Positions 37,063 to 46,300 of a stretch of 64,000 nt of DNA are shown here, in pieces (the first letter of the stretch is position 1; each line of letters opens with the position of its first letter). The DNA is from Microbacterium excoecariae (GTDB taxonomy: Bacteria; Actinomycetota; Actinomycetes; Actinomycetales; Microbacteriaceae). A program made the position numbers and the translations under genes. The stretch is from NCBI RefSeq assembly GCF_011326725.1, contig NZ_JAANCO010000001.1:620001-684000 (forward strand), given 5' to 3'. The notes below the pieces were generated by a model. That model was not told the origin of the DNA, did not search any database, and saw nothing but the letters and a program-made list of their open reading frames with translations.

Positions 37063-39699
37063 CTACGCCCCGCCGGCGAGGCGCCAGACCCGGTCGCGGG
37101 TAAACGGCTGCTCGAAGGGGCGCGCTCCGAGCGCCCGCGCGATCGCGTTTCCGAGCGCGGGCGCCACCGGGTTATAGGGGCTCTCGCTCATGGACTTGGC
37201 GCCGAACGGCCCGAGGTCGTCGTGCGTCGTCGCGAACGACACGTGCGTCACCGGCACGTCCACGAACTGCGGCACGCGGTACGCGCGGAACATGGGGTTC
37301 GCCACGCGCCCCTCCGCGAGGTGGATCTCCTCGTAGAGCGCGCCGCCGAGGCCCTGCGCGACGCCGCCCTCGATCTGCCCCACGCACTGCGCGGGGTTCA
37401 GCACCGTGCCCGCGTCGGCGGCGTGCACCTGGCGAAGCACCCGGACGGATCCGGTCTCCGGGTCGACCGCGACGCGGACGGCGTGCACGTTGAACGCGAG
37501 CGACCGCTTCTCGCCGAGCTCGGATCCGGTGGCCGTCTCGTCTTCCCGCGGCACGGATCCGCCGATCCGGTCCCGCAGCGCGAGCGCCGCCGCGTACAGC
37601 GCCTTGCCCGCCACGGTGAGCCCCGCCGACGCGAACGCCCCGGTGTCGTGCTCGACGACGTCGGTGTCGGCGTGGAGGATGCGGACCCGGGCGACCGGGA
37701 CGCCGAAGACGCTCGCGACGATCTGGCGATGCACGGTCGTCGACCCGTTGCCGAACTCGGCGGTCCCGGTGCGGGCCGTGAAGGATCCGTCGGGGTGGGC
37801 GGTGACGGAGGCGTGCGCGACGTGCCCGAACGGCGCCATCGTCGCGATCATCGCCGCCGCGACGCCCTCGCCCACGAGCCATCCGGCGGGGGCCGGCACG
37901 TCGTCCGGGCCCGCGAGCGCGGCCTCGGCCTGGTCGAGGCACTGATCGAGGCCGTACGAGCCCCACAGCGTGCCCGCGTCGATCTCGCCGGAGGCGTGCA
38001 TGATCGGATCCCCGTCGCGGATCGCGTTGGCGCGCCGGAGTGCGAACGGATCCATTCCGAGGCGCTCCGCGACCATGTCGACCGCCGACTCCACGGCGAG
38101 GATGACCTGGCCCAGCCCGTACCCGCGGAAGGCGCCGGAGGGCGGGTTGTTCGTGTAGACGGCCTCCGCGTCGATCCGCACGGCGGGGACGTTGTAGAGC
38201 GACACGGACTCGGACAGCGCGTGGTGCATCACCCCGGAGGCGTGATTGCCGTAGGCGCCCGTGTCGCTGAGCAGCTCGATGGCGATCCCGGTGAATCGGC
38301 CCGCCCGATCCGCCCCGAGGCGCACGCGCGTGCGCATGGGGTGCCGGAAGCTCGACCGCAGGAACTCGTCCGTGCGGCTGAACTCGTACGCGACCGGCCG
38401 GCCCGTCGCGAGCACCGCGAGCGCGACGAGGTCCTCCGTGAAGATCTCCTGCTTGCCGCCGAAGCCGCCGCCGACCCGTGGCGCGAACACGCGCACGCGC
38501 TCCCGCTCCAGGCCGAATACGCGCGCGAGCTCGTTGCGGGTGAGGAACGGCACCTGCGTCGAGGAGCGGATGACAAGGGAGCCGTCGTCGTCGAGCCACC
38601 CGACGGATCCGTGCGTCTCGAGCTGCGCGTGGATCGTGCGCCCGTTGCGCCACGTCTCGTCGATTACGACGGCGGATCCGGCGAGCGCCTCCTCGACGTC
38701 GCCGCGACCCGTGTGCAGGTCGGCGACGACGTTGCGATTCGCGTCCGCGACCCGGTCTCCCGGCGTCCGCCCCGGGTGGATCACTGGGGCGCCGGGCGCG
38801 CGCGCCTCGTCCGGATCGAACACGGCCGGGAGCACCTCGTAGTCGACCTCGACGAGGCGGCACGCGGCGTCGGCGGCCTCGGCGGACTCGGCGACGACAG
38901 CCGCGACGCGCTGGCCGACGAAGCGGACGACGTCGTCGAGCATGCGGGTGTCCGCCGCGTCGTCCGTGTGGCGCTCGTGGCGGCCCGTCGAGTAGAGCAC
39001 GCCCGGCGCGTCGGCGTGCGTGAACACGGCGACGACGCCCGGGTGCGCGAGCGCCGAGGCCGTGCGGATGTCGCGGATCCGCGCGTGCGGGTGCGGGGAG
39101 GTGACCACTCGCAGCACGAGCGCGCCCGCGGGCACCTCGTCGAACGTGAACGGCTCGAGCCCCTGAACCACGCGCCGCGCGGGCTCGGGGACGACCGACT
39201 CGCGTACGCCGCCCGGGCCCGTCTCGGCCGCGGCGCCCGACTCGGCCCGCGCGCCCGTCTCGCGCACGGGGCCGAGCGTGGACTCGATCGCCTCGCGGAT
39301 CGGGCGATACCCCGTGCACCGGCAGAGGTTGCCCTTCATGCGGCGGTCGAGATCGTCGGCGTCGTCGGGGCCCAGGCAGGCGGCCGTCACGCTCATGCCG
39401 GGTGTGCAGAAGCCGCACTGGAAGCCGAACCCCGTCGCGAGGGCCTCCTGCACGGGGTGCAGCTCGTCGCCCGGCGCGAGCCCCGCCGCGGTCGTGATGA
39501 CGGATCCCTCCGCCCGCGCGGCGGGGATGAGACAGGAGTGCACGGGGGACCCGTCGAGGATGACGGAGCACGCCCCGCAGTCGCCCGCGTCGCACCCCTT
39601 CTTGACCTCGGTGTGCCCGTGCTCCCGCAGCAGCGTGCGCAGGCACTGCCCGGGCCGCGGGTCGGTGTCCAGGGCGGAGCCGTTGACGTCGATTCTCAT
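37063..39699 (-). CDS. Xanthine dehydrogenase FeS-molybdopterin fusion subunit
   Basis: An 878-residue molybdenum hydroxylase. Residues 1-155 carry two [2Fe-2S] clusters (KKGCDAGDCGACSVILDG; CGFCTPGM and CRCTGYRP); about 175-878 form the molybdopterin domains with RVGGGFGGKQE, SGAFRGYGLGQ and the C-terminal SMSESPYNPVAPALGNAIARA, whose Glu fits the catalytic position. This order matches the aldehyde oxidoreductase MOP layout, with FAD on a separate subunit, rather than the FeS-FAD plus Mo split of many XdhAB. Context (FAD subunit, XdhC, purine genes) favours xanthine/hypoxanthine as substrate. The ATG overlaps the FAD-subunit stop (ATGA). Confidence 0.9.
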   Translation of the reverse strand: MRIDVNGSALDTDPRPGQCLRTLLREHGHTEVKKGCDAGDCGACSVILDGSPVHSCLIPAARAEGSVITTAAGLAPGDELHPVQEALATGFGFQCGFCTPGMSVTAACLGPDDADDLDRRMKGNLCRCTGYRPIREAIESTLGPVRETGARAESGAAAETGPGGVRESVVPEPARRVVQGLEPFTFDEVPAGALVLRVVTSPHPHARIRDIRTASALAHPGVVAVFTHADAPGVLYSTGRHERHTDDAADTRMLDDVVRFVGQRVAAVVAESAEAADAACRLVEVDYEVLPAVFDPDEARAPGAPVIHPGRTPGDRVADANRNVVADLHTGRGDVEEALAGSAVVIDETWRNGRTIHAQLETHGSVGWLDDDGSLVIRSSTQVPFLTRNELARVFGLERERVRVFAPRVGGGFGGKQEIFTEDLVALAVLATGRPVAYEFSRTDEFLRSSFRHPMRTRVRLGADRAGRFTGIAIELLSDTGAYGNHASGVMHHALSESVSLYNVPAVRIDAEAVYTNNPPSGAFRGYGLGQVILAVESAVDMVAERLGMDPFALRRANAIRDGDPIMHASGEIDAGTLWGSYGLDQCLDQAEAALAGPDDVPAPAGWLVGEGVAAAMIATMAPFGHVAHASVTAHPDGSFTARTGTAEFGNGSTTVHRQIVASVFGVPVARVRILHADTDVVEHDTGAFASAGLTVAGKALYAAALALRDRIGGSVPREDETATGSELGEKRSLAFNVHAVRVAVDPETGSVRVLRQVHAADAGTVLNPAQCVGQIEGGVAQGLGGALYEEIHLAEGRVANPMFRAYRVPQFVDVPVTHVSFATTHDDLGPFGAKSMSESPYNPVAPALGNAIARALGARPFEQPFTRDRVWRLAGGA

Positions 39700-40493
39700 G
39701 CCAGGGCCTTTCGGACGCGTTCGGCGAGCACCTGGCTCACGCTGCGGCGCCAGTCGGCGGATCCGAGCGGATCCGTGTACCAGCCGCCCAGGCCCGCGAC
39801 GGCGGCGCGCAGCTCGTCGGCGCCAGGCGGGGCGGAAAAGCGCACGAGGCGCGGGGTGAGCGTCGCGGCCGTGACGGCGACGAGCGTGGATCCGTCCGGG
39901 TCGCGGCGCCCCGTCACGACGGCGCCCGAGCGGCCGTGCTCGGCCAGCGCCTCCTTCGCGAGCGCTGTGCGGCCCCGGAGCGCGGCGGCGGGGATGTCCA
40001 TCGCGCGAATCACCTCGCCGCGCGCGAGCGTGTTCTCGCCGTTGCCGGCGGGGATCGCCGCGACGCTCGTGCGACGCTCGCCGCCGTCGGGCGTATAGAT
40101 GAGCGCCTCGGCATCGAACGCGACGGCCATCGACACCATTGCCGCGGCGGCATATGACCGGGCGATGTTGCCGCCCACGGTCGCCGTGTGCCAGATCTTG
40201 AACGACGCGAGGAGCGCGTTCGCGGCCTCGCCGAAGAGGGGAATGTTCGCGGCCTCGCCGTACGCGACGAGCTCGGCGATCGTGCAGGTCGCGGCGATGC
40301 GAAGCCCGCCGCCCTGCGGCTCGATCGGGGCCCACCCCATCGCCTGCAGGTCGACGAGCCCCGTCACGTGCGGATTCGCCTCGCTGAAGAGCCAGGTCCC
40401 GCCGCCGAGGATTTCCTCGCCCGGGGTGAGCGCGAGGTCCGCGCGCGACGCGGCGCGGCGGTAGGAGGTCACGGCCGTGAGGTCCACGATCAC
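39696..40493 (-). CDS. Xanthine dehydrogenase FAD-binding subunit
   Basis: A 265-residue FAD subunit of the CoxM/XdhB type. It has EEILGGGTWL near residue 30, the GLVDLQAMGW region, the FAD loop ASFKIWHTATVGGNIARSYAAAAMVS near 95-118 and a C-terminal CO-dehydrogenase-flavoprotein domain. It passes electrons from the FeS clusters to NAD. The GTG start is coupled to the xdhC stop and the stop to the large fusion subunit start. It is slightly shorter than usual (about 280-290) but all motifs are present. Confidence 0.88.
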   Translation of the reverse strand: MIVDLTAVTSYRRAASRADLALTPGEEILGGGTWLFSEANPHVTGLVDLQAMGWAPIEPQGGGLRIAATCTIAELVAYGEAANIPLFGEAANALLASFKIWHTATVGGNIARSYAAAAMVSMAVAFDAEALIYTPDGGERRTSVAAIPAGNGENTLARGEVIRAMDIPAAALRGRTALAKEALAEHGRSGAVVTGRRDPDGSTLVAVTAATLTPRLVRFSAPPGADELRAAVAGLGGWYTDPLGSADWRRSVSQVLAERVRKALA

Positions 40494-41524
40494 ACCCCGC
40501 TCTCGGCGCAGGCGGCGGGCTCGGACGCGACGCGATCCCGGTGGAGGGGGCCGTCGAGGTCGCGCAGCGGTAGGCCGGATCCGCCGAAGCGCGCGGCAAG
40601 GATCTCGGCGAGGGCGGACACGGCCGTCTCCTCCGGCGAGGACCCGCCGAGATCGAGCCCCAGCGGCGAGTGGATCCGGGCGATGTCTGCGGCGGCGACG
40701 CCCGCCTCGGCGAGGAGCTCGGCGCGCCGCCCGACGGTGCGGCGCGCGCCCAGCGCGCCGACGAACCCGACGGGGAGCGCGAGCGCCGCCGCGAGCGAGG
40801 GCACGTCGAGCCGCGTGTCGTGGCTGAGGACGACGACGGCCGTGCGGTGATCGACGGGGCCCGGATCCGCGAGCAGGTCCTGCGGCATGTCGACTCGCAC
40901 CTCGGCGGCGTCCGGGAAGCGCTCGGGGGTGGCGAGCACGGACCACGGGTCGCAGACGGTCACGGCATAGCCCGCGGCGGTCGCGACGCGGCACAGGGCG
41001 GCGGCGTGCTCGGTGGCGCCGAGGAGGATCAGCCGCGGGCGGGGCGCGCGGCTGAGGGCGAGGACGGGGCGTGCGCCCGCGAGCAGCCGCGTCTCGCGCA
41101 GGAGCGCCGCGGCCGCGAGCTCGGGGTGTCCCGCGAGCTCGCCCGTCGCGAGGTCGATCCCGATGGTCGTGGCCTCGCCCCGCGCGGCCGGCGCGAGCGC
41201 CGCCGCGAGCGCGTCGTCGACCGCGTGCGCCAGCACGTCGACCTGCCCGCCGCACGCGAGGCCCGCGGCGTGGGCCGTGTCGTCGTCGAAGCCGAAGCGC
41301 GCGGTGCGGGCCCGCCCGTCGGCGAGCACGAGGTGCGCGAGCTCGACCGCGTCGCCCTCCACGCACCCGCCGGAGATGGATCCGATGATCTCGCCGTCGT
41401 CGCACACGGCCATCGCGGCGCCGAGCCCGCGCGGGGCGCTCCGGGCCACGTGCGTGACGGTCACGACGGCGACGCGCCGTCCGCGGGCGCGGCGGTCGAG
41501 GATCGGGCGGGCGAGGTCGAGCAT
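40490..41524 (-). CDS. xdhC: XdhC/CoxI-family Mo-cofactor maturation protein
   Basis: A 344-residue XdhC-type protein that binds molybdenum cofactor, promotes its sulfuration and inserts it into xanthine dehydrogenase. Seen parts: an N-terminal XdhC_CoxI domain (GRRVAVVTVTHVARSAPRGLGAAMAV; GSISGGCVEGD) and a C-terminal Rossmann domain (LILLGATEHAAALCRVATAAGYAVTVCDP; GFVGALGARRT; IHSPLGLDLGG). The ATG has a TACATT -10 hexamer 6 nt upstream, so it starts the xdh operon as a leaderless message; the in-frame extension to 41662 is not supported. Confidence 0.9.
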   Translation of the reverse strand: MLDLARPILDRRARGRRVAVVTVTHVARSAPRGLGAAMAVCDDGEIIGSISGGCVEGDAVELAHLVLADGRARTARFGFDDDTAHAAGLACGGQVDVLAHAVDDALAAALAPAARGEATTIGIDLATGELAGHPELAAAALLRETRLLAGARPVLALSRAPRPRLILLGATEHAAALCRVATAAGYAVTVCDPWSVLATPERFPDAAEVRVDMPQDLLADPGPVDHRTAVVVLSHDTRLDVPSLAAALALPVGFVGALGARRTVGRRAELLAEAGVAAADIARIHSPLGLDLGGSSPEETAVSALAEILAARFGGSGLPLRDLDGPLHRDRVASEPAACAESGV

Positions 41525-41530
41525 CTGCCC

Positions 41531-41536
41531 AATGTA
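41531..41536 (-). promoter_or_regulatory. -10 element of leaderless xdh operon
   Basis: On the minus strand TACATT is followed by 6 nt and the ATG at 41524. It sets the start of xdhC and of the three-gene operon. Confidence 0.6.
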
Positions 41537-41699
41537 GGCGCCGCAGATTGCGGGTTCGTTGCGGCCGCGCGGCGATGCCGCTCGGGGAATGTGCGCCGAT
41601 CCGCGCACCGGTGGCCGCCGGGGGAGTACCGTCGGCGACAGAAGGCGTAGCGAGCCGGTCACCGCCGACCGGCCCCGCCGAGATCACATCGGGAGAACG

Positions 41700-42650
41700 A
41701 TGCGAAGTGTTGCGTGGGGGTCGACCGGGTCCTCGGTGCCGAATGTCGTCGCGGGGATGATGCGGATCCCCGAGAAGTCCGACGAGGAGATCCGCGAGCT
41801 GTACACCGCGGCGCGGGAGGCGGGGATCGACTTCTTCGACCACGCCGACCTGTACGGGTTCAATCACCCGGGCGGCGGGTATCACCTGTGCGAGCAGCGT
41901 TTCGCCGACGCGCTCGGCCTCTCGCCGTCGGAGCGCGAGGGGATCGTCCTGCAGACGAAGACCGGCATCGTCTCGGATCCGTGGGGGTACGACCACTCGT
42001 ACGACCACATCGTGGCCTCGGCAGAGCGCTCCCTCGCGGCGCTGAAAACCGACTATCTCGACGTGCTCCTGCTGCACCGGCCGGACGCGCTCGTCGAGCC
42101 CGAGGAGGTCGCGCGCGCGTTCGACCACCTCGAGTCGTCCGGCAAGGTGCGCCGGTTCGGCGTCTCGAACCACACGCCGCGCCAGATCGACCTGCTGAAG
42201 AGGGCGGTGACCCAGCCGATCGTCGCGAACCAGGTGCAGCTGTCGATCACGCACTCGACGCTCGTGGCGCAGGGCCTCTCGGCCAACATGGCCGACTTTG
42301 ACGACGCGATCACCCGCGACGGCGGCGGGCTCGTCGAGTACGCGCGGATCCAGGGCATCACCCTGCAGGCGTGGTCGCCCTTCCAGGCCAGCTTCGGGAC
42401 CGGGGTGTTCCTCGGCTCGCCCGAGTACCCGGAGCTGAACGCCGAGATCGACCGGCTGGCCGCGAAGTATGGCGTGGATCCGATGGCCATCGCCGTCGCG
42501 TGGATCACGCGCCACCCCGCGGGAATCCAGGTGGTCCTCGGGACGACGACGCCGGCGCGCGTGACCGCGGCGGCGGAGGGCAGCGACCTGCCGCTCACGC
42601 GCGGCGAGTGGTACTCGCTCATCCGCGCGGCCGGGCACAACGTCCCCTGA
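41700..42650 (+). CDS. Aldo/keto reductase (YdhF-like)
   Basis: A 316-residue aldo/keto reductase. Catalytic Asp/Tyr are in FFDHADLYG, the Lys in VLQTKTGI, the His in LLLHRPD; the NADP-binding C-terminal part has VVLGTTTPARV. It resembles oxidoreductases of the YdhF group, whose substrate is not known. The ATG follows GGGAGAACG. It is divergent from xdhC across 175 bp and followed by the MocA-like gene. A role in purine breakdown is possible only by position. Confidence 0.9.
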   Translation: MRSVAWGSTGSSVPNVVAGMMRIPEKSDEEIRELYTAAREAGIDFFDHADLYGFNHPGGGYHLCEQRFADALGLSPSEREGIVLQTKTGIVSDPWGYDHSYDHIVASAERSLAALKTDYLDVLLLHRPDALVEPEEVARAFDHLESSGKVRRFGVSNHTPRQIDLLKRAVTQPIVANQVQLSITHSTLVAQGLSANMADFDDAITRDGGGLVEYARIQGITLQAWSPFQASFGTGVFLGSPEYPELNAEIDRLAAKYGVDPMAIAVAWITRHPAGIQVVLGTTTPARVTAAAEGSDLPLTRGEWYSLIRAAGHNVP

Positions 42651-42666
42651 GCCGTGCTCGTCCCAT

Positions 42667-42672
42667 TACCGT
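42667..42672 (+). promoter_or_regulatory. -10 element of leaderless mocA-like gene
   Basis: TACCGT with 6 nt to the ATG at 42679. Confidence 0.55.
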
Positions 42673-42678
42673 GAGGGC

Positions 42679-43230
42679 ATGCATGCGGTGACGGGGATCG
42701 TGCTCGCCGGCGGCGCGGGGCGCCGCTTCGGCGGGCCTAAGGCGCTCGCCCGGACGGCGGAGGGGACGCCGTGGCTCGCGCGCGCGGTGCGCGCGCTCGA
42801 GGGCGGTGGCGTGGCCGACGTCGTCGTCGCCCTCGGCGCACGGGCGGACGAGGCGCGCGCCCTCGTCCCGCGGGGCGCGCGCGTCGTCGTCGCGGCCGGC
42901 TGGGAGCGCGGCGTGTCCGCGACGCTCCGGGCGGCCCTGGCCGCGACGCGCGGATCCGTGCTCGTTATCCCCGTCGACACCCCGGACCTGCCCGCGGCGG
43001 CGGCGGCGCGGATCCTGGCGGCCGGAGAGGGCCCCGACGCGCTCGTGCAGGCGACGTACGGCGGCCGCCCGGGACACCCCGCGCTGATCGGATCCGCCCA
43101 CGTCGCCCCGCTCGCCTCGCAGCTCGCGGGCGACCGCGGCGCGCGGCGCTACCTCGCGACGCACGGCGCCCGCGAGATCCCGTGCGACGACCTCTTCTCG
43201 GGCGAGGACATCGACACCCCTCACCCCTAA
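42679..43230 (+). CDS. MocA-like molybdenum cofactor nucleotidyltransferase
   Basis: A 183-residue NTP-transferase of the MobA/MocA family. The nucleotide motif LAGGAGRRFGGPKAL (about 9-23), metal Asp in PVDTPDLP and GGRPGHPALI are typical of MocA, the CTP:molybdopterin cytidylyltransferase that serves xanthine-dehydrogenase-type enzymes. This fits the nearby xdh genes and XdhC. The stop TAA shares its two A bases with the left end of the 65-bp palindrome copy 2, so the element may have supplied or replaced the original stop. Confidence 0.86.
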   Translation: MHAVTGIVLAGGAGRRFGGPKALARTAEGTPWLARAVRALEGGGVADVVVALGARADEARALVPRGARVVVAAGWERGVSATLRAALAATRGSVLVIPVDTPDLPAAAAARILAAGEGPDALVQATYGGRPGHPALIGSAHVAPLASQLAGDRGARRYLATHGAREIPCDDLFSGEDIDTPHP

Positions 43231-43293
43231 GTCCACATTTCTCCGACAAGTCTCCGTGGAATCCACGGAGACTTGTCGGAGAAATGTGGACTT
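43229..43293. repeat. 65-bp perfect palindrome, copy 2
   Basis: Arms 43229-43260 and 43262-43293 pair perfectly around one base. It is identical to copy 3 over all 65 bp. It lies between two converging genes and forms part of the stop codon of the mocA-like gene. Confidence 0.95.
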
Positions 43294-43305
43294 GCGGGGC
43301 CCGAG

Positions 43306-46300
43306 CTATGCCCGGCGGCGCCGGAGCGTCAGCGCGCCGAGCGCGAGGAGGGCGAGCGCGGCGATGCCCACGCCGACGAGCGGCGCGTCCCCGCCCGTCG
43401 GGCGGAGGCGCGCGTCCGCGTCCTGGGCGTCGCCGGGACCCTCGTTCACCCCGCCGCTCCCCGAAGCGCCTGTGCCCAAGCCGACCGTCTCTGAGCCGCC
43501 GGAGCCCGAGCCGGGTTCGGAGCCGGTGCCGCCCGCGCCCGTCCCGGACCCCGCGCCACCCGCGCCGGGGCTGACCTGGGCCGCGCGCACCCCGAGGTCG
43601 GCCTCCGCGACCGCGTCGCCCGCCACCGCGCGCAGCACGTAGTCTCCGGCCGGCGTCTCGGCGGGGATCGTGACGCCGCTCTCGGCCCGGCCGTCGGCGC
43701 CCACCGTGAGATCGCCGAGCGCGGTGGGCGTCGCGGCCGCTCGCGCGGCGGGTGAGGCCGCGGTGTCGAACCACAGCGTCACCGCCGACCCGGGCGGGAA
43801 GCCCGCCACGGAGACGCGCACCGCGTCGCCCGCGGTCACCCGGCTCGCGCCGAGCGACAGGGACGGATCCGCGGCCGGGGGCTCCGGATCCGTGCCCGGC
43901 GTGACCCGCACCCGCTGCACAACCGAGTCGGCGGATCCGCCGTTGTCGTCGGTCGTCCGCACGTACCAGCCGTACGCGCCCGGTTCGTCGACCCGCCACA
44001 TCGTCGCCGCGATGGACCCGCTCGCGAGGCCTTCCGCGCGCCCGATCTCGCGCTCCGTCAGCACCTCGGCGCGGAACGCCGAGGTCTCGAGACGCTTCTC
44101 GCGGACGGAGATTCCGAGATCGGCATACGAGACGGTGAAGTCCTGGAAAACGTACGGATCCGTGTCCGGCCCGAGAAGGCTCGCCTCGTCCGAGTTGTAA
44201 TCCAGGAGGGACGGCGAGTAGGTGCGCACACGCATCTGGCCACCGTCGTTGTCGAACTGCAGCAGGCGCAGGTACCCGAGGCCGCCCTCGGACAGGCCCT
44301 GGTAGTCGAACAGCATCGAGTGCACGGTGCGGTCGGCGACGCCGTCGCCGGTGTCATCGAAGCGATCGGTGCGCGTGAAGGCATCGTGGTAGTGCCCCGA
44401 GAACACGAGGTGCACGTTCGGGTTCGTCGCCACGACCTCGTCCATGATCTGCTGTGGGATCGGGCCGAGCCCGCCTGTCGTCAGCATGAACTCGTGCAGG
44501 TTGAGGATCGCGGTGCGCTCCGGGTATCGGGCGAGCACCTCGTTCATCCAGGCGATCGCGTCCTGCTGCGGGTCCCACCCCATGTAGACGGTGATGAAGT
44601 CGATCCCGCCCGCGGTAAACAGGTCGTAGTGGCCGCGGTTGTTCTCGTAGCTGCCGCCGTACCAGGGGTTTCCGGCGTAGCGATCCTCGCCGAAGTACTT
44701 CCCGTACACGCTGTAGTCGGCGAGCTGGTTGCCGACGTCGTGATTGCCCGCGAGCACCCCGTACGGCAGGCCCGCCTCGTCGAGCTTGCGATACTCCGGA
44801 TCCGCGTTCTGCCACTGGTAGGGCTGGTCGAAGTCATCGACGATGTCGCCGGTGTGGATCAGGTACTGGATGTTCTGCTCGTCGCGCTGGTCGAGCACGT
44901 AGTCGTGGATCGCGCTCTGGTGGGAGAAGAACTCCTCGTTGTAATACTGCGTGTCCGACTCCCACGCGATCGTGAAGTCGTACTCGGACCGCGGGGTGTC
45001 CTCGGGGTGCGCGGGGGTCACGGGCGTCTCGCGGGTCGACAGGTCGGGCCCCGCATATCCCTCGGTGTGCTGCACGAGCGCCGTGACGACGCCGTCCGCG
45101 GCGTGGTCGGCGAGCGACACCTCGCCCGCGAGCGTGACCTCCTCGCCGTCGACCGCGGTGAGGTGGCGGGTGACCTCCACCCAGCGGGATCCGTCTGCGG
45201 CGCGCGCGTAGAGGATCAGCTGCGCATCGGCGTTCGCCGTCCCGGTCCACGTCAGGCGCGCGGTGGCGCCGTCTCCCGCGTCCGCGGGCACGTCCACCTC
45301 GAACAGCTGGTACGGCAGCTCGGTTCCCGAGGCGACCGGGGCGAGCCCCTCGCCCGGTGCGAGGGCCTCGGCCTCCGCGCGCTCAAGCGAGGCGGCGTCG
45401 GTCGTCGTGCCGGACGCGGCCCGCACACCCTCGTCGCCGAGCTCCGCGCGCGTGCCCTCGAGGAAGGTCGCGTCGATGCGGTCGTCGGTCGGGTCGGTCA
45501 CCCGCGCCTGCAGCGCGATCTCGCCCGCCTGCACCTCGGCGCCGTCGTCCGGCGCAAAGCCGTCGGATCCGGGGTGCTCCTCGGGCACGAGGAACGTCGC
45601 GGACGCGTCGGCGACGTTGCCGACGGCGTCGGTCGCCGACACCGAGAAGACGTGCTCGCCGGGCGCGAGATCGGCGGAGGAGGCCGCGTGCCCGAGCTCG
45701 ACGCGCTCGCCGTCGAAGGTCGCCACGACGCTCGTCGCGGCGGCGTCCGTCACGGTCGCGTCGAGCACGATGTCGCCCTGGTAGACGTCGCCGTCGGCGA
45801 CGGAGAGCGTCACTTCGGGCGCCGTGTTGTCGACCGTGACGGTGGCCTCGGCGTTCGCGCCGCCGTCCTCCGCGCGGATCCGGTGGGCTCCGTCGGCGAC
45901 GGCCGTCGTGTCCCAGTCGTGGGCGACGGCGCGGAAGGCGTCGTCGGGGAGCGCGAACACGGCCTCGAACGCGTCGAGCTTGCCCGCACTATCGCCCATG
46001 CTCACGAGCGCGGTCGGGTCGTCGTAGCCGGCGGGGCGCAGCGTGCGGCCGTCCGGCAGCACCAGGCGCATCCCCGAGATGACGAAGTCGTCGTTGTTCT
46101 CCGCATCGTCGATCCACGGGCCCGCCTTCGTACCGGCCCAGACGCTCACGGCCAGGTCGGATCCGTGCGCGACGTGGGCGAGCGGGACGGGCACCGAGAT
46201 CGTCTCGGTCGCCTCGTACGTGCCCTCGTCGAAGATGTGCAGGATCTCATCGCCGATGCGCACGCCGTTGCGGAAGTAGAAGTCGGTCTGCGACGCCTCG

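Noticed and set aside
41525-41662. N-terminal extension of XdhC
   Set aside because: The extra 46 codons have no family match and a -10 hexamer lies directly before the shorter start.
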